Positions 24,205 to 38,940 of a stretch of 64,000 nt of DNA are shown here, piece after piece (position 1 is the first letter of the stretch; every line of letters begins with the position of its first letter). The stretch is from Solea solea. Its lineage: Eukaryota > Chordata > Actinopteri > Pleuronectiformes > Soleidae. The translations under genes were made by a program, and so were the position numbers. The notes below the pieces were generated by a model, which was given only the letters and a program-made list of their open reading frames with translations, was not told where the DNA came from and searched no databases. The stretch lies in the NCBI RefSeq assembly GCF_958295425.1, contig NC_081134.1, forward strand, positions 8,864,054 through 8,928,053, read 5' to 3'.

Positions 24205-24485
24205 GGGCGGAAACAATTACTTGATAATCGAAAATTTTCAAAAAGAATTTTTCAGATTTTTCAGCATCTTAAATGTGAATAATGTTCTGGTGTCTTTGCT
24301 CCATATAGCAAAAATAAATCATTCAAACTGAATCATTTTGGTTAATGAACAAAACAAGACATTTGAGAACATAATTTCCTGGGTTTAAAAAACAAAACAA
24401 AAAAACACAGATCAATTATTGACCAAAGATTAGAGCAAGTAATCAACAGATTAATCGTTATGAAAATAATCGCATTTGACAGTCT
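24205..24485 (+). mobile_element. hAT-type MITE relic
   Basis: Begins ATTAGGGCGGAAACAATTAC with TTGATAATCGAAAA and ends with CAGATTAATCGTTATG. The interior (TTTTTCAGCATCTTAAATGT, CAAAACAAGACATTTGAGAA) matches a non-autonomous element type I recognise from many teleosts. Non-coding. Confidence 0.55.
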
Positions 24486-27400
24486 AACTTTTCAGATTCT
24501 CAACTGAGTGAAACTCAACTGCACTAACTTTACTTTCATTAGACCTACCATCAGGTCATGAATATGTAAAACCATATATACTGTATATATATATATATAT
24601 AAAGCAATAATGTCTGTTAAGAAATGGTCAGTAATATGTTAATAATAAATAAATACCACCCTGTACAAATACCGTGGTTACCGTCAAATAAGTGGTTTCC
24701 AAGTGCAGTGTCGGAAATACAATATATAAATATGTAAATTAGTTTTATAATGACAGATGTTTCAGTTGCTATGGAACAGCTTTGTGGAACAAACTGCCAG
24801 ATGACTGAGATCATAGTATACTGTACATCCAAAAGCAATCTAGAGAAGTTTCTACTGCTTAGTACACGTTCCTTGCAGTATTTAAAAACAAAACCTATGC
24901 CTTTAGAGGTTATTTCAGCATCAAACAAGGAGCATCTATATCACCTTTACATCCTTGTTGCACTCGACACACACTGGATAGCATGAGAAAAATAAACTGC
25001 ACAGAACTTTTAGTGCAAGAGAGGGAGAGAGATAGGACAAGGCTCAGCAAATTAGAAAGGGGATTTAGAGATGGAGCGAGAGAGCCAACTCTTACATCAT
25101 ACATTAGCCACCCTTAATAAGTAATAATCCTTTCCTTAAAGCTGTCTCAGCCATTTGGAGTTTTGATGGATCTAAAGACTGCAGCGGTTGCACACTTTGC
25201 CTTAACCGCTGGAAGAAAGCTGAGGTACACACTGTTTTATGGAATCTGGAGCAGAGCTGCAGCCAGGGCTGCATCAGAAACCCGATCATTTTCATTAAGT
25301 AATTGGTTGCTGTGACCTGTGCGAGTTCCTTGGCGAGATGGAGTTTCATTTGCTAGTTTGGGAATCAATGTTACTGCTTCCACATGAATAATTAAATTAA
25401 ACTTTACAACTCCTGAACACACACAAAAGTATTAAACTCTCCCCCCCTTTGGCCCCCACACACCCACAACCATAACAAGACCACACTATCGCACTCAAAT
25501 AGAGTATCACACATTGAGTAAAACACTCAAATAGCCTCCATCCCTATCAAATAGCCTCTTAAAAGACTGCCACAAGAATGTGGTCTTTCTTTGAGTTCCC
25601 ATACAACTTCAGCCACGTTAAAAAAAGCACACTGCATGTCTCTGTCGGGGTTCTTGAGACACAAGCAGACAAAGACGCGTGACACTAAAATGGTAGAGGA
25701 GGAAACATGGAGGAGACCAGTGGCTGCAGCGTGAAACCAAGGAAGCACATAAGCAGCCTGTAATTACAGAGAAAGAGAAAACCAAGCAGGGCAAAGCAGA
25801 GCGATGCGAGGGGAGAAACTGATAGTGTGAACTGAACACATGTGTGTGAGTGCATGTGTGAAGGCAAAACAGAATAAAGGGAGACGTATATAAATAGAGC
25901 AGGCGTCTCCATACAAGCTGAATTAAAAAGATGAAAATAATGACATAATCTCAATTCTGAAAGATAAAGATAGATACTCGTCTTTTTTAATCCCAAAACA
26001 GCTGTATGCCTCTGCGAGGTATTCTTTAAAGTGTGTCCATCATAAAATAATTTATCAGACAGTATCTCAAACCACCGTGCTCTTCTAATAGTGAACGCTC
26101 AACTATAAATAACATAGACTGTATCCATATTCTTTTGAATTTATCCAGAGGAGTGTCACTGTGTCAATTTTATGCAAGGCCTGTAAAGAAAATGTAAGAC
26201 CAGAGGGTGTGTGTACAGATTTTACAATCCTCTGAGACACATCAGTTATCTTTGGATCTGTGAACAGAAATTACTTTCATTTCATTTTTGTAAAAAGCTT
26301 CAACATCAAAGAAAATGCATAGTAAAAGAACGTGTAATTCTTCTATTTATCTGACAATTTTGAAAACTAGTAAATATTGTACTATTTCTTATTGCAGGCA
26401 TATTTTCTTAAACGCATCTTTGACATTATATTGTAATATTTTGGTGTTAAGAGTGAAACTGCTTCACTTTGTCAGTTTTCTACATCACATACAGCATATA
26501 GAAGTTGATAAGTTTACTCCAGCATCCAACAGCTGTTCTGAGCACAGAAAGTTCAAATATATAGAGAAACACAAAGAAAGAAAGAAACTACATTGTTTTA
26601 CAGCGGAAAGGGAATAGCACTTTATCATGTGAGACACTACATTGTTGCCACTACATAGCCATGGAGTAGAAGACAGCCATCTTGAATTAGTCTGTCACTT
26701 CACAACATGTCATGTCTACGGCTGTCATCTCACACCGCTATGACTAACTGGACTGAAGCCTCAAGGAGAGACAGAGTTTGAGGCTATGGGAGCGACAGCA
26801 GGCCGGTGTTATTACCAGTGAATAATTTGATAAACATTCAGTTGGACTGATGCAGCTGGACTGTGTAAACCGTGATAAACAACCAGCAATTCCAGGGATA
26901 AGAGACAGGTTGTGACTCAACCCAAGCTGCTTCAGCGTGGCATGCTCAGTGCAGCCAGTGTGAGATGATACTGAGGGCAGACTGGAGACAGCGGACAGAG
27001 ATACACGCTGCCATTCACAGCAGCAGCGGTGGCAGCAGCAGCAGCAGTGGCAGGGCCTTGTGCTCAATGGGGGAATTTATCTCCGACAGCGGAGATCATT
27101 AGTTAGATTTGCCTCGGCTATTCAAATGACTAAGCAGCTTTGCCATCATTCAGGAGGAGGCAGGTACAGCAGGAGTCACTGTTAAATATCAGCTGACATG
27201 TTAGCATCCCCAAGTCCCATAAATGAGTGGAAAGACCTGTGCAAGGCAGACAACTGTGATGAAGTGTTTTCTATTACTGCCACAAGCAAAGCTTTGGTGC
27301 AGGGAATGATAAAGTGGCCCATGGAGGCAGCAGCTGTAACACACAAGCATGCCAGGCAACATCTGAAATGAGATGTGATGAGATCCCATTGAAGGCATAA

Positions 27401-29689
27401 GGAGATACTCAAGAGGCATTCGCAGTAATCCAGACACACCGCTATAAGCTGAGAGGAGCAGAGGGGCAAGTGTTTTCATCCATCTCAGAGGATGAACAAG
27501 AGGGCAATTAGTCCACACAGAATACCCCTTTCCACACATACACAAACAGACATGAAGATTCTACCACCTTGGTTTGCTGAAGAAGTGTCTTCCAGGGCAC
27601 AGGTCTGTTCATTCACTGTCTTCTGTGAGTTTAAATGTTGAGTGTATGAATGGAAATACAATGAAAATCTCTGTTGTCATCGCTGACAGGATTTGGCATG
27701 CGTACTTCTCATTACCCTAGCCTGTTCGTGATATCTAGATAATTCAAAAAGAAACTACCACAAAGCAGAGAAATAGAGCTTTGCGCCCATGTATTCGTCA
27801 TTACGGTAGCCCTCCGGACTTCGACTGTCCGATCACAGACAAGATTCAGAAGCACTCACTCATTGAACAGTATCATGACGGTCATAAGAGGGTTAACTTA
27901 TGTCCACATGAAACACAAAAAAAAAGGAATATAGGGAAAAACACTATGGAAAATAACTAGAAAATGTTGATTTGGCAGCTCCCACTTCCATAAAACATCT
28001 GTATCACCATTTTAGACATTATCTCACAAGCTTTACTTGTGTCAGTGTTAATACAGCAATGACACAAGTGTCTGCAGGTCTGTGTGCCGCATAACATCAA
28101 GGGGATACACGACAAAAAAAAATATGTATTGCCTTGTTTTCACCATGAACTGTGGCCCCCACAGAAGCACTGGGCCATCAACTTCTATTCACTCTGAGCA
28201 CACAGTGATGTCACTGCGTTAAACGGAGCTGTTGATTATGAGGAGATTTGAAGTGGACAAAGAGGAGGAGGACAAAAAAAACACAGAGCAAGGTCCATTT
28301 ATGATGCCGTCTAGTGTGTATCTGTGTGTTCAAAACATGTGCCTCACACTGTGCCTTTGCATCACTGTGCATGTGTGAACGCATGTGCAAACGCATGTGC
28401 ATGCCTGTGTGGGTGGACGAGACCAGCGTTTGACAAGCGAGGCTCCGTTTGCCGTGCAGTTGTAAAATATGGTGATGAGAGATAAAGAGAGGAGAAAGCT
28501 CATCACACATGCAAAGGTTCAAAGACTCGGTCGCCGTCTCATCATCAGAGCAGCCACAAATACAAAGGAGACGATGACCAACTGACCCCCGATATTCACC
28601 AACCAAGCACCAGCAGGCAGAGATGGACTATATTCTATTAAAAGCATGTTTCATGAAACACTTTTCAGAAATCCGTGTCTTAAATTTGACCATCTTCCAG
28701 TATTTAGACACGCACAGAAAACTGTAAAAACTGCCAACACACCTAACATTGTATCGAGAGACTAATTTAACGCAGAGGATATATTCACACTAAATTGCAA
28801 TTTCCTCAATGTAGCTATGCCTGATAAGAATTAGTCCCTGCACAATGTGATGGACCTGTTGTGATGTTAGATGTAAACAAGGCGAGCGGTGAAGATCATA
28901 TTAGTTGCAATTTTATCATGCAACCTTTTTAAACGAATACTGAATGAAACAAGGGAAAGGAAATACAGCAGAGGAAAAAAGAAGAATAAAATTCATTAAG
29001 CAATCACTTAACAGCACCCATGTTTTCACTATACAGAAAAGAAAAGACAGTAAAGGAAAGGAAAGGAACGTACCTTGTATCAGATGGACGTTGATCCACA
29101 TGTAGGCTCTCTGCTACAGGAAGGCACATCAACATGAATGAACATGATGATCAATGACAGTAAGACAATCAGTGGTCTTCTGTTCAGAAAAGAGATTCTC
29201 CCTGTCATTGCAGTCTCCTGTCGCATGTTGGAATAACCGGGAAAACCCGCTGTGGATTTTTCAGCCTATTGTTAAAGCTACACATGCTGCCACATCTCCC
29301 CTCATTTCTCTTCTCCACCTGTTTGTGCACTAAAATGCTTGAAATATCCACTTTCTTTCTGTTCTTTTTCCCCCCACCTTCTCTGTTTGTTTGTTATATA
29401 TTTTATTTAATAAAATCTAATTTCCACCTTAAATGAATTAGGAGTAGGTGATGTAAATATGATTTACAGGGATCGATACAATTTGGGCTTCTTTCTTTTT
29501 TTTTCAAATCTAATCATGTGAAGAAGAAAAAGAGGAAGAAGGAGAAAATGCTGATGGGAGCTGTGACAAATAAAGAAAAGCGGCGGAGGGCGGTTTTATG
29601 ACCTTGTGTGCGCTGACGTCCCCCTCCTCTTCCCCCGCCTCCCTCTGAATTGATGCGGGGATTCCGGGTGCTATTTTTAGCCACATGGT

Positions 29690-29850
29690 CGTGGAGAGCC
29701 GTACGTGGGTGGAGGAGAGAAAGAAAGCAGCAGCAGTAGCAGCAGGAGGAGGAAGAGGAGGAGGATGAAGAGCAGCACGGGGGAGAGGAAGAGAGGAGAA
29801 AGAGGAGAAGGGGGAGAAGGAGGTGGATGAGGGGTGGTGGGGTTCCCATC
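29690..29850. repeat. GA/CT-rich low-complexity tract
   Basis: Purine-rich AGCAGC/GAGGAG runs on the plus strand produce overlapping minus-strand frames rich in Ser, Leu and Pro. No family signature is visible. Confidence 0.7.
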
Positions 29851-32800
29851 CCCATGCCGACTTGAGCTGCAGCAGAATCCACACAAAGCTCCACGCTGAT
29901 CATGTGTGGGGCTTTGAATCGTGACCAGACAACTGGTGGGGGGGGGAGATGAAGAAGGGAGCGCCGTGTCATTGTCTCCACACATGACGGTACCGCGTGT
30001 TTTCTTTGATTTAGCATGAGATTTATGCTTCATTTTTACACCAGTCTTAAATTAAACAGATCTTTGAGTGAGAGAGAAATGGTGCAGAATTACAGTGTGT
30101 AATTATACTGTGGAGAATGAGAGGGGAGTGAAGAGGCTGATCCAAGAGGGAGAGTATTAAAAAAACACACAGCAATAAACCTGCAGTGACATTTGGATTT
30201 ATAATGTAGGCTGCTGTGTACATTTCCACAGCTATAATTACTTATGTATGTCCATATATCCTATCTGTCATTTAATTTTACGTTTATGAGGTCGAAGTCA
30301 CGATTAGGAAATATAAAAGGCCTATTTAGTGAACGCAGTGTTCTTTGGAGCTATATGGACATATTCACCCCACATGTATGAAGTCGGAATCTCTTCATAT
30401 CTGGGTTTTTAGAATTGATCAATCTTTAAGTTTTGAGCGATTATTTTTCTAATCCTATGATATATCATCATCATCCTTTTTGTGGTGTGTCTTGCGTCTA
30501 CAGTTAACTGCCTCTAATGTGCAGTTGTGCAGCAATAATAGCCCGAGCGCTTTACATTTCTGTACAATACAGCCTATAAATTAAGTCATGTAATTAGCCG
30601 CACAGAGTGAAATTATGCAGGAGGAAAGTGACGCCTGGCATATGGAGAGAGGTTCTATTATTTATCACCAGTGGGCTATATTTAGCTCGAGCTGCCATGT
30701 TGGCGTTGAGGGTTTCCGGGCACACTGATGGCAGGTTTCCCCGTCACCTGCAGGTCACACGGCGGGGGGAAACACACCGAGGCATTGCCTGTAAGAAGAA
30801 AAAAAAAAAGGCAGGCATGAGTGAGGACTCCACCATTATTATACATTTCTAAATACATGTCCAAGGGAATAATGAGAATTGTTGCAACATGAGAGAGAGA
30901 CATTAAAGAGCCAGTGTGTAAGAGTTAGTAACATCGAGTTGTGAGTCTGCAGACTGTAACAAACACAGGATTTCACTGCTCTCCACTCCCTCTTTTCCAT
31001 GCATGTTAGGAAACTATAGGGTAGCCTTTGCATACCAGAGCAAAGGATGTCGTCTCTTTGTTTTCATCATAAGCGTCTGCTTCAAAATGTAAAATGCACA
31101 CTCTGGCAGGTTCATTGTTGAGATTGCTGAAGAAACAAGGAGCTTGACTAAAGTCCATATAAAAGGATTATTTCTATAGGATCTTGTAGTCACTGCACCA
31201 GTGTTATGTTGTTATTCATTATTCAATGTTATTCAGTATCTTTACCGGGGCTCACACACTTGTATAGACAGTTTCCTGCATTGTACTTCCTGTTTGGCTT
31301 AGCATGCTGCGTGGCCAATCCAGGAAACATCTAAAGAGTGGAGCCATCAGCACCAAGTCTAAGTGCATTTCCATTAGTTGCAATAAATGGTTTAATTATG
31401 ACTAGAGTGTTCCCAACTAAATTGATTTAACCACCGAATGGCTTCAGAAAGGCTAAATAACAGCATTAGACTACTGGCTCAATGTTAAATACGTACAGTA
31501 AGTAGAGTATGTAAAGTTAGTGCAGTTAGTCAACTTAAGCTGCACTGCATACACACAACACACTCATGTGTATCACTCAAAATAGCACACCCTTCCAATT
31601 TGGCAGTCTATTTAACCTGCAACACTTCCATCCATCTCTCTTTGCCACCTTGCTCCAGCACTGCTGCCCGTTCTTCAGCCACACCATTGCCCCAGCAGCT
31701 ACCTCGTGTGTAGGCTCTGATAGAGCGTTTAAGATATTTGCTCATCACTCCTCTCATCTCATCTAATATAATCTGCAGGGAGTGATGCAATCAAAGACGC
31801 CTAGACGCCAAACTCAAAAAACGTTTTCCTGCTACAATAAATATTTTAAACATGAGATTTGTGACTGAAATATTATATGATTTAAGTTTTACAACCACAA
31901 AACGTGGGCAGGCAAATGACCAAATGGTTCCGTGTTGCACAGCATATAGTCCTATATGTATGGCATGTACTGGCATATGTATTTCAGCCATTTGTTTTTG
32001 AAGTATAATTTTCAAATTGAAATTTTAATTTATAATTCATTGTAATACAGCACATTTAAAACCTAATGTTCCATTTACACATTAGAATCAAAATATGCCC
32101 TTTTATAATCTAATGAAAGGCTAGGATTATAACTTCATAAAATATGAATTGTTTCCAACATGCACACACTACATTTTTAAATTGGGATTATTTGTGTGTT
32201 GTTTTAAACTGTGATTTTGAATTGAATATGATTAATTGTTCAGCTTTAGTCTTCTGCTCCACGAAGGAGCATCTTTCTGGTACTTAGCTACAGTTCACTA
32301 AGCAACTATACGTCTATGACTGGTAGTAGTGTGGCACATTATTGCTACCAAACAAAAGCACAGACCTAAATAGAATAACCAGTAAATATGTTCTCTACAT
32401 ATTTAATGATCATTTTGGTGGAAGAATAGACAATTTAATGATTTGTAATGATGGCTGTTAATTAAAAAAGGACAGTCTTCGCCTTGCTTGTTATTTATGA
32501 TGTAATAAGTAGCTTTAAAGTACAAAATCTTAAATGAGCAGTATAGTGTGTTGGTACATCATTGTTGCATCATTTATGTACATAACTGTCCAAGCTTCAA
32601 GTGTGTTGCTTTGTATTTTAAGTGGTTATTGTAAGCTACAGGTGACTGGTCTCTTCTGATGCATTGACGGGCACTTTGTTGTATTTACAATTAGATCCAG
32701 GAACAAGGATTCAGCACAGAGATTAGAAAAAGCAAAAAAATTACACAACAATACTAATTTTTCCTCCCAAATTTGAGAGTGAAGACAAATGAAGAAGAGC

Positions 32801-35329
32801 AAATGAGGAAATCAATAAATGATTGAGTGTGAGATGTAAGGAGAAGAGGGTGATGCCAACAAGTAATAGGAGTGCATGATTGGTGAGAAGCCAGAGTAGT
32901 GGATTGGGGTTAAAGTCAGAAGTTTTGGTTGTTGCTACGTGGTCACAGGAAACACTGCCCATCTTTCCTGTCTGTCTCTCCCCCTCTCCTCTACCTTGGT
33001 GATGAGCAAAGCTACTTTCTCTGTTCTTGAAGACAGCATTCATCGAACACAGCAGGGGATTAGCTTTAGCTCTCCTCATGAGCAAAGTGTGCTTGAGGCA
33101 TGGAGAGGCAGCAGGTCTGTCCCTGCCGCCTGTTGGCCTGTCTGCCATCCATCTACTCTGCGTAGACGTCTGGATTTCCTCCAGCCTGTCTGCTCACGTG
33201 TCCTCTTATTCATTAGTCTGTCAACTCGCCTGTCTGTTTCCGTCTGACCAGCTGTTTGTCCAGTCTGTGTATTCTTGGTCATTTCTCATGTGATGGTCCA
33301 GCTTTTCTCTCTCGTCTCTGACAGACGCTTTCTCTCTCATGTCTGTCTGCATGTGAGGCAGACATATTGAACTCTGGCTCCATTTGGCCGCACACTGCCA
33401 TTGCCTCTTTGCCTTTGCTTTAAGAAAGGAAAGTGTCAGCCACACCCAGAAACAACAATACTTTACTACATAACACAAACCTTTACAACATGTTAAAGGT
33501 TTAGAGTTGGACTGCTTGGCTTGAGTAAGTCTGGGTTATTTCCAAATGGAGCTGGGGGTAAAAAGAACAATTATAGTAACACACTTAATTTAAAATGTTT
33601 TGGTCAGTTGTCGTCACAGACACTTTAAGGCAAAATGCAATAACTATGTGTAATGTCAAAATTGAGTGGTTGAGAGTTTTTGTTGTGGAGAAATGGAGAA
33701 AACTAAGAATGTTAAAAATCCGTATGGAATTACCAACGACAAGCCTTAGATTAAACTGCAATATGTTTATTTCCCTATCTGTATGTTGACTTATGTGTCT
33801 AAACTAAATCTATATAACTTTAGTTCAGTTCCATATACATTCAATATCCAACAGTAAATCAATATGCTTATTTTATTATTTCTAATATTTCTATATTTTT
33901 ATACATCAGGGTGTTTAGAATTCATGCTCACCATTTACCATTTGTTCTATCATACTATCTGTGCTGCCTTAATATTGCAAATTCCCCCCATCATGGGACT
34001 AATAAAGGATTATTTTATCAAAAATAATCTCATTTTAACATACCGTATTAAAAGTCTGACCGTGGCCTCCCTTGTTTTATGTTGGCAAAGTTTTAATTTC
34101 AAGGACACAGGACGACTGGAGCTGCTGCCATTTGACATTAAATTACATCAGCTAACTAAGTGTTTCTAGTTGACTGAATTGCTGACTGCTGTGTTTTGGG
34201 TGTTCTGCTGTCTGCTGGTAACTGGCCAGCCAGATGTGCTTGCTATCCATCAGCCTACAACATGTGCCACTTACAGTCCCCAAGGTGCTGTCTCTCTTAA
34301 AAATGTGTCACATTATTGTTCTGATTTCTTACTCTTCTCAAGGGAGCCGGATATGATTTCACAGAACATTAACTGGATGGGATTTAAGGGAACAGTGGAG
34401 GGACTGGGGTTGGTGGTGGCGCTGGTGGAGAGCGGAGGTGATCTGGCCTAATTAAAGCTTCTCTAACTTCACCCCCTCTCCCCAATATCCCCCTCGAGCC
34501 ACCCCTACCCCCATGCTCTGATAGGTTGCTGACTTTCACCGTGGAGTGTGAAGGGCAAAGGAGTATGCTTCAAATCATAATCCTCCTGACTTTGAGAAAA
34601 AAAGAATTAGACTAGTGGTAGCCTGAGCAGCCATGCAGAGGATATGCATCAGCATCTTTAACCCAAAACGTCATATATAAAAATGTAGAGGGAGAGCACG
34701 TTATGGCATCAGAGTGGGAGATTGTACCTGAAACCGTACTAAGCCAGGAAAACACAAAATCAAGCACTGTGCCTAACCATTTTAACTTTAAAGGGTGCGT
34801 TTGTGCACAGTCAAGTCAAACATTTTGAATTGATTCTGGCAGAAGTGAGCATGTGCTCTCTCATACTAATGAACGCACAGGATTAGGTCTCAGCCCTCAC
34901 TCCACAGCCACACACACAAACTCCACAAAATACAGACTGGTGATTGTACAGCAGAACGATGTATTAGTAAAACTACAACAACATATTTTGGTGAAATTCA
35001 CTCTCTAAACCATAATAACAAACAACAACAACGCAATAAACACAACCATTGGACTGGCTCAGATCAGCTCTGATTGGCTGGCATACCCGTCATCTTAACC
35101 AGGTCGACCTGCCTGTAGAACTTAACATTACAACTGAAATCTGGAAGCAGAAACAGCCAGATAGCAAGAAAATGGCAGAGAAATTGTCCTGAATAGTGGA
35201 GGGCAGCTCCAGTGTGTGACTTTTTTTATTTTGCTTCTGTGTATACTGTCAAACCTGAATGAGGGAGCATTTGTGTGTAAACAGTGGCAGTGCAGGGGCA
35301 GGTGGGGACAAGAAGTGTGTAATGCATCA

Positions 35330-35460
35330 AAAACTTCTCCTCTGAAGCTTTTCAGGGGCACATTTTTGTGTTTTCATACTTCAACCTGTTTGGAGCTGTC
35401 TCACATTATTAGCACAATGTTACTGTTGTCTCCATCTGTTTTGACATAAAACAAATAGCT
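35330..35460 (+). repeat. Dispersed repeat family A, copy 2 (3' part)
   Basis: GGGCACATTTTTGTGTTTTC and TTAGCACAATGTTACTGTTG with the following TCTCCATCTGTTTTGACATA match 11745-11845. Confidence 0.65.
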
Positions 35461-36481
35461 TCAAACTCATGTGGAGACATGCTTCATCAGCATTGTGTGA
35501 GCTCATTTTTAATTCATTTTTAAATACCATATAACATAATGGACTGTCACTCTACATGACGCTACATACAGTATATTTCATATGAAGGCAAACACCTTGT
35601 GTTTTCTTATGTTTCCTGCATGTGATGAGAAGCACACAGAACTCCACAGTCCCACAGCGGTCACGCAGGGACAAATAAGGCCCTGAAACACATGCTCTAA
35701 GTGCAGTGTGAGTGTTGGCAACACAGACATGGAAGCACAGGAGAGGTGGGGTGGGGACTGAGTGGTTGAAAGGAGGAAAGGAGTCCTGCAGCTTCAACAC
35801 ATGCCCCCTCCTGCACATCGGGCACGGGGCTCAGGCGAGTGCAGGGTGATTGATAGCGGTGCCAAGACAACATCTCGTCAGAAGCCCAGTGGACGATAGA
35901 GCCTGGCAGAGCAATGATGGACGAGCCCATAGACACTACATAAAAATCGAACTTGGCATATATAACACATTCCCAGCTCCCTTTCTTAACCTGTAATGTA
36001 TAGTGATAGAAATTTGTTTTGCAGTCCATTGCCATGGACAGTGATGGATGCCAAAAAGAAGGAGAAGTAAAGGAGAAGGCGACAGCAGGGAGACGGAGGA
36101 GAGTGATGCAACTGTGCATTGTTGTGCAGTGGGGAGAAATTCCACAGTTAAATCTTGGTATTTGTCACTCATTCGTGGACACAAACATATGCATAGAGTT
36201 CACGGAAACAGGTGTTATCATTCAACTTATTTGATAAGATTAATATAAATTATTATTGTTGGTGTTTGCATGTACATTATGAGTTTAGATGACCACAGTG
36301 TTCCAGCATTTCACACACACACTTCAGTTCATCCCACGTTCTCTGTGACATTACCCTTCATATTGCTGGATAATAAGAGAAAAAAGTGAGTGTGTGTTTG
36401 TGGTTCTGTAAATAGTTAAGTAGCCATGTTGTCATGTGCGTAACTTACATGAGAACACATTGCACACATGTTGTTACATGA

Positions 36482-36506
36482 CCCATCATCATCATCATCA
36501 TCATCA
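36482..36506. repeat. (ATC)n microsatellite
   Basis: Seven to eight ATC units. Confidence 0.85.
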
Positions 36507-38394
36507 CAGGCCATACTCCCTCAAACACAAACACGCTATATGCTCATCTTATTCAAAAGCAGTTTTCAAATTGCCATTCATTCACTAAATAAATGAATTG
36601 CATTTGCATTTAAAATAAAACAAACATTTAAAGCTGTATCTTTTAAATGTCGGGCTCATCTTTACATTTGTAAACATGTATGTCATTTATTAGAGTTACG
36701 TATGAGTTCCATGTGTGCAGTGTTTATACTTTAATGCGTCATCACACACAGCGCATGCTTGTGTGTTCAGAACAACAGTGAGCACCTCAGTTAGCCTATC
36801 AAATTGACTCGTCCTCGCCGATCTCCCAGTGGTTGATGAATATTAGATGGGAGCAGATAATACCTCTACCTCGACAGAGGAGGCCTCCCCCCACCAAGGC
36901 AGGCGAGGCTGCACACTCAGCAGTGCAGCGCTGCCCACTGAGACCAAACCAAGGATGTTGAAAGACTCCACTGCAGTGGTGATCGGGATCCTGCATTATT
37001 GTGGGTGGACGTCATGTGATCCAGAGTGTGACAGAAGGCCATGTGCGAGTGTGTGTCCATATTTGTATGGACACAACAGAAGAAAGAGAGGGATGACGGA
37101 GAGAGACATTACTCTCCATCTACAGTCTTAAAGCTCCAACTGGATTTTGCAGCAGTTGGTTCTTCATCATGAGCAGTGATGAACTGCATTGCAAAGCCAC
37201 AGCTTTAAACGGGGGATTTCAAGGCTTACGTTTTTTCTGAAGGAGGGCAGAGTAGCTGTAGCAGAGATTTGACATATGTATGCATGAATAAGAAATAAGA
37301 GTCTATGCATGTGCTGGAAGTATGTGCAAAAATTATACAGCATATATATAAAAAAACATCTAAAATCTGAAGAGTGCTATAGATGGTCTAAATGGTATAA
37401 ATCTCAAATTAATTGACCTTTTTACATATTAATTTACTACCTCTACAACACAATTGAATTTAATAGATTTAAGTTTTCAGATGTTATAAGTGATGCGATT
37501 ACATATTTACAAAACAATTTCAAGAATATTCCTGTTACATCAAATCAGTCCTTTGTTTATAAAGCCATGCCTAGAAACAAATCTTAATATAATTTCAACT
37601 CCAATAAGAAATCTAAAAGGTTTTGTTAGTTCACACAAGGAAGGAGGTTCAAGCACTAGTTGGTTTTAATATAAACTAAATTCAGTCCATGACAGACATT
37701 TTAAATAGAAAAGATGGCCATACCTAATTAGCATATGGGAGGATCTAGAAAACAGATGGTCTTGGATTATATTCAAGAGTGGCTGCAATGGAAATCTCTG
37801 ACACAGGAACATCCTCTCTGTGCTACACGATGCATGTTATAATGAATACAACTTATCCAATCTCCAGTAAAGGTTTTCTCTGGACAGACTCCAGCACAGT
37901 GAAGTTAACAGTTAAATGTTCGTACATTTGTTTTATGTTAGGGGGACAGATTTATGTTTTGTGTGTGTAAATTGCCTCAGAGTGATGTGACTGGGTCTTT
38001 GCCAAACAAGTCTACAGTATATACTTAGTTCATCATGTCTATGTAATGAATCACTGATATCCTATCCTAACAGTGCTATGGCTGAGAAGCCAGGTACATT
38101 ACCAGTCTAAATCCTGTAAAGCTGTAAAGCTGGTGACAGGGCCACCAGTGGGTCAGTGGTACAGTAGCTAATGGAAAATGCATTAACTAATAAGACGAAC
38201 AACCGTGTGTAATAGTGACAAAACAGGATGCGCTGACAATCTACTCACCCATCGTTTCCTAGGGTTACATTAAACCTGAGATCAAATGTGATGGTGCCAC
38301 TTCGAACAGCTTCACTTCTGAGTAGTAATGTATATCAGCATTTTTTCAGTATTCATTTTGACAAGTTAACCCCAAAAATGTCATGCAAATAAAT

Positions 38395-38640
38395 CAACAC
38401 AGGTGCTAGCCAATCAAATCATGTTTATGTGTTTAGCTCAAACATTACATGCTCAAACAGAGCTTTTTGACAAGGTCCATCTTTCTATAGGTGCTGATTT
38501 TTAGCAGTCAAAAGTGCACCCAAAAATGGTGGACTTCACATCAGCATCACTTGACCAATGTTAGCAATTCTTACTACATAATCAGCCATGGCAGACACAC
38601 CCACTGTCAAACACTGACTTGTGCACTGGACCTTTAATGG
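38395..38640 (+). repeat. Dispersed repeat family B, copy 2
   Basis: Diverged match to 18395-18620. Its right end runs into a perfect hairpin. Confidence 0.55.
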
Positions 38641-38658
38641 CAAGGTCCAGTGCACAAG
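38618..38658. repeat. Perfect 17-bp inverted repeat (hairpin)
   Basis: CTTGTGCACTGGACCTT (38618-38634) and AAGGTCCAGTGCACAAG (38642-38658) are exact reverse complements around the 7-base loop TAATGGC. Confidence 0.95.
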
Positions 38659-38751
38659 ATTCAAGGTGAATCTATGAAGATGAGTTGAATATAATACTCA
38701 CTCACTCACTCCCTCTTCTTCTTCCTCTTTATCACCTCCCGACATGAAGGG

Positions 38752-38940
38752 TTGCACCCTGGACAGGCCGCCAGTCCATCACAGGGCCACATAGACACAA
38801 CAACCCAATCTCAGACTCACACCTACTGTCATTTTAGAGCGTCCAATTTGCATAATATGCATGTTTTTGGACTGTGGGAGGTCACCCGGAGAAAACCCAC
38901 GCACATACGAGGAGAACATGCAAACTCCATGCTTGAATAT
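38752..38940 (-). mobile_element. SINE-like dispersed repeat, antisense
   Basis: Reads as the reverse complement of the fish repeat with GTTTGCATGTTCTCC, CCTCCCACAGTCCAAA and GGACTGGCG. It contains CGCCAGTCCATCACAGGG, TTTTGGACTGTGGGAGG and GAGAACATGCAAACTCCATG in order. Confidence 0.7.

Noticed and set aside
29510..30033. Three overlapping minus-strand frames of 118-167 residues
   Set aside because: Low-complexity Ser/Leu/Pro from GA/CT-rich DNA in several frames at once; no motif and no convincing splice context.
32741..33293. Possible gene from overlapping frames on both strands
   Set aside because: TCTG-rich simple sequence; no domain, and frames on both strands are of similar quality.
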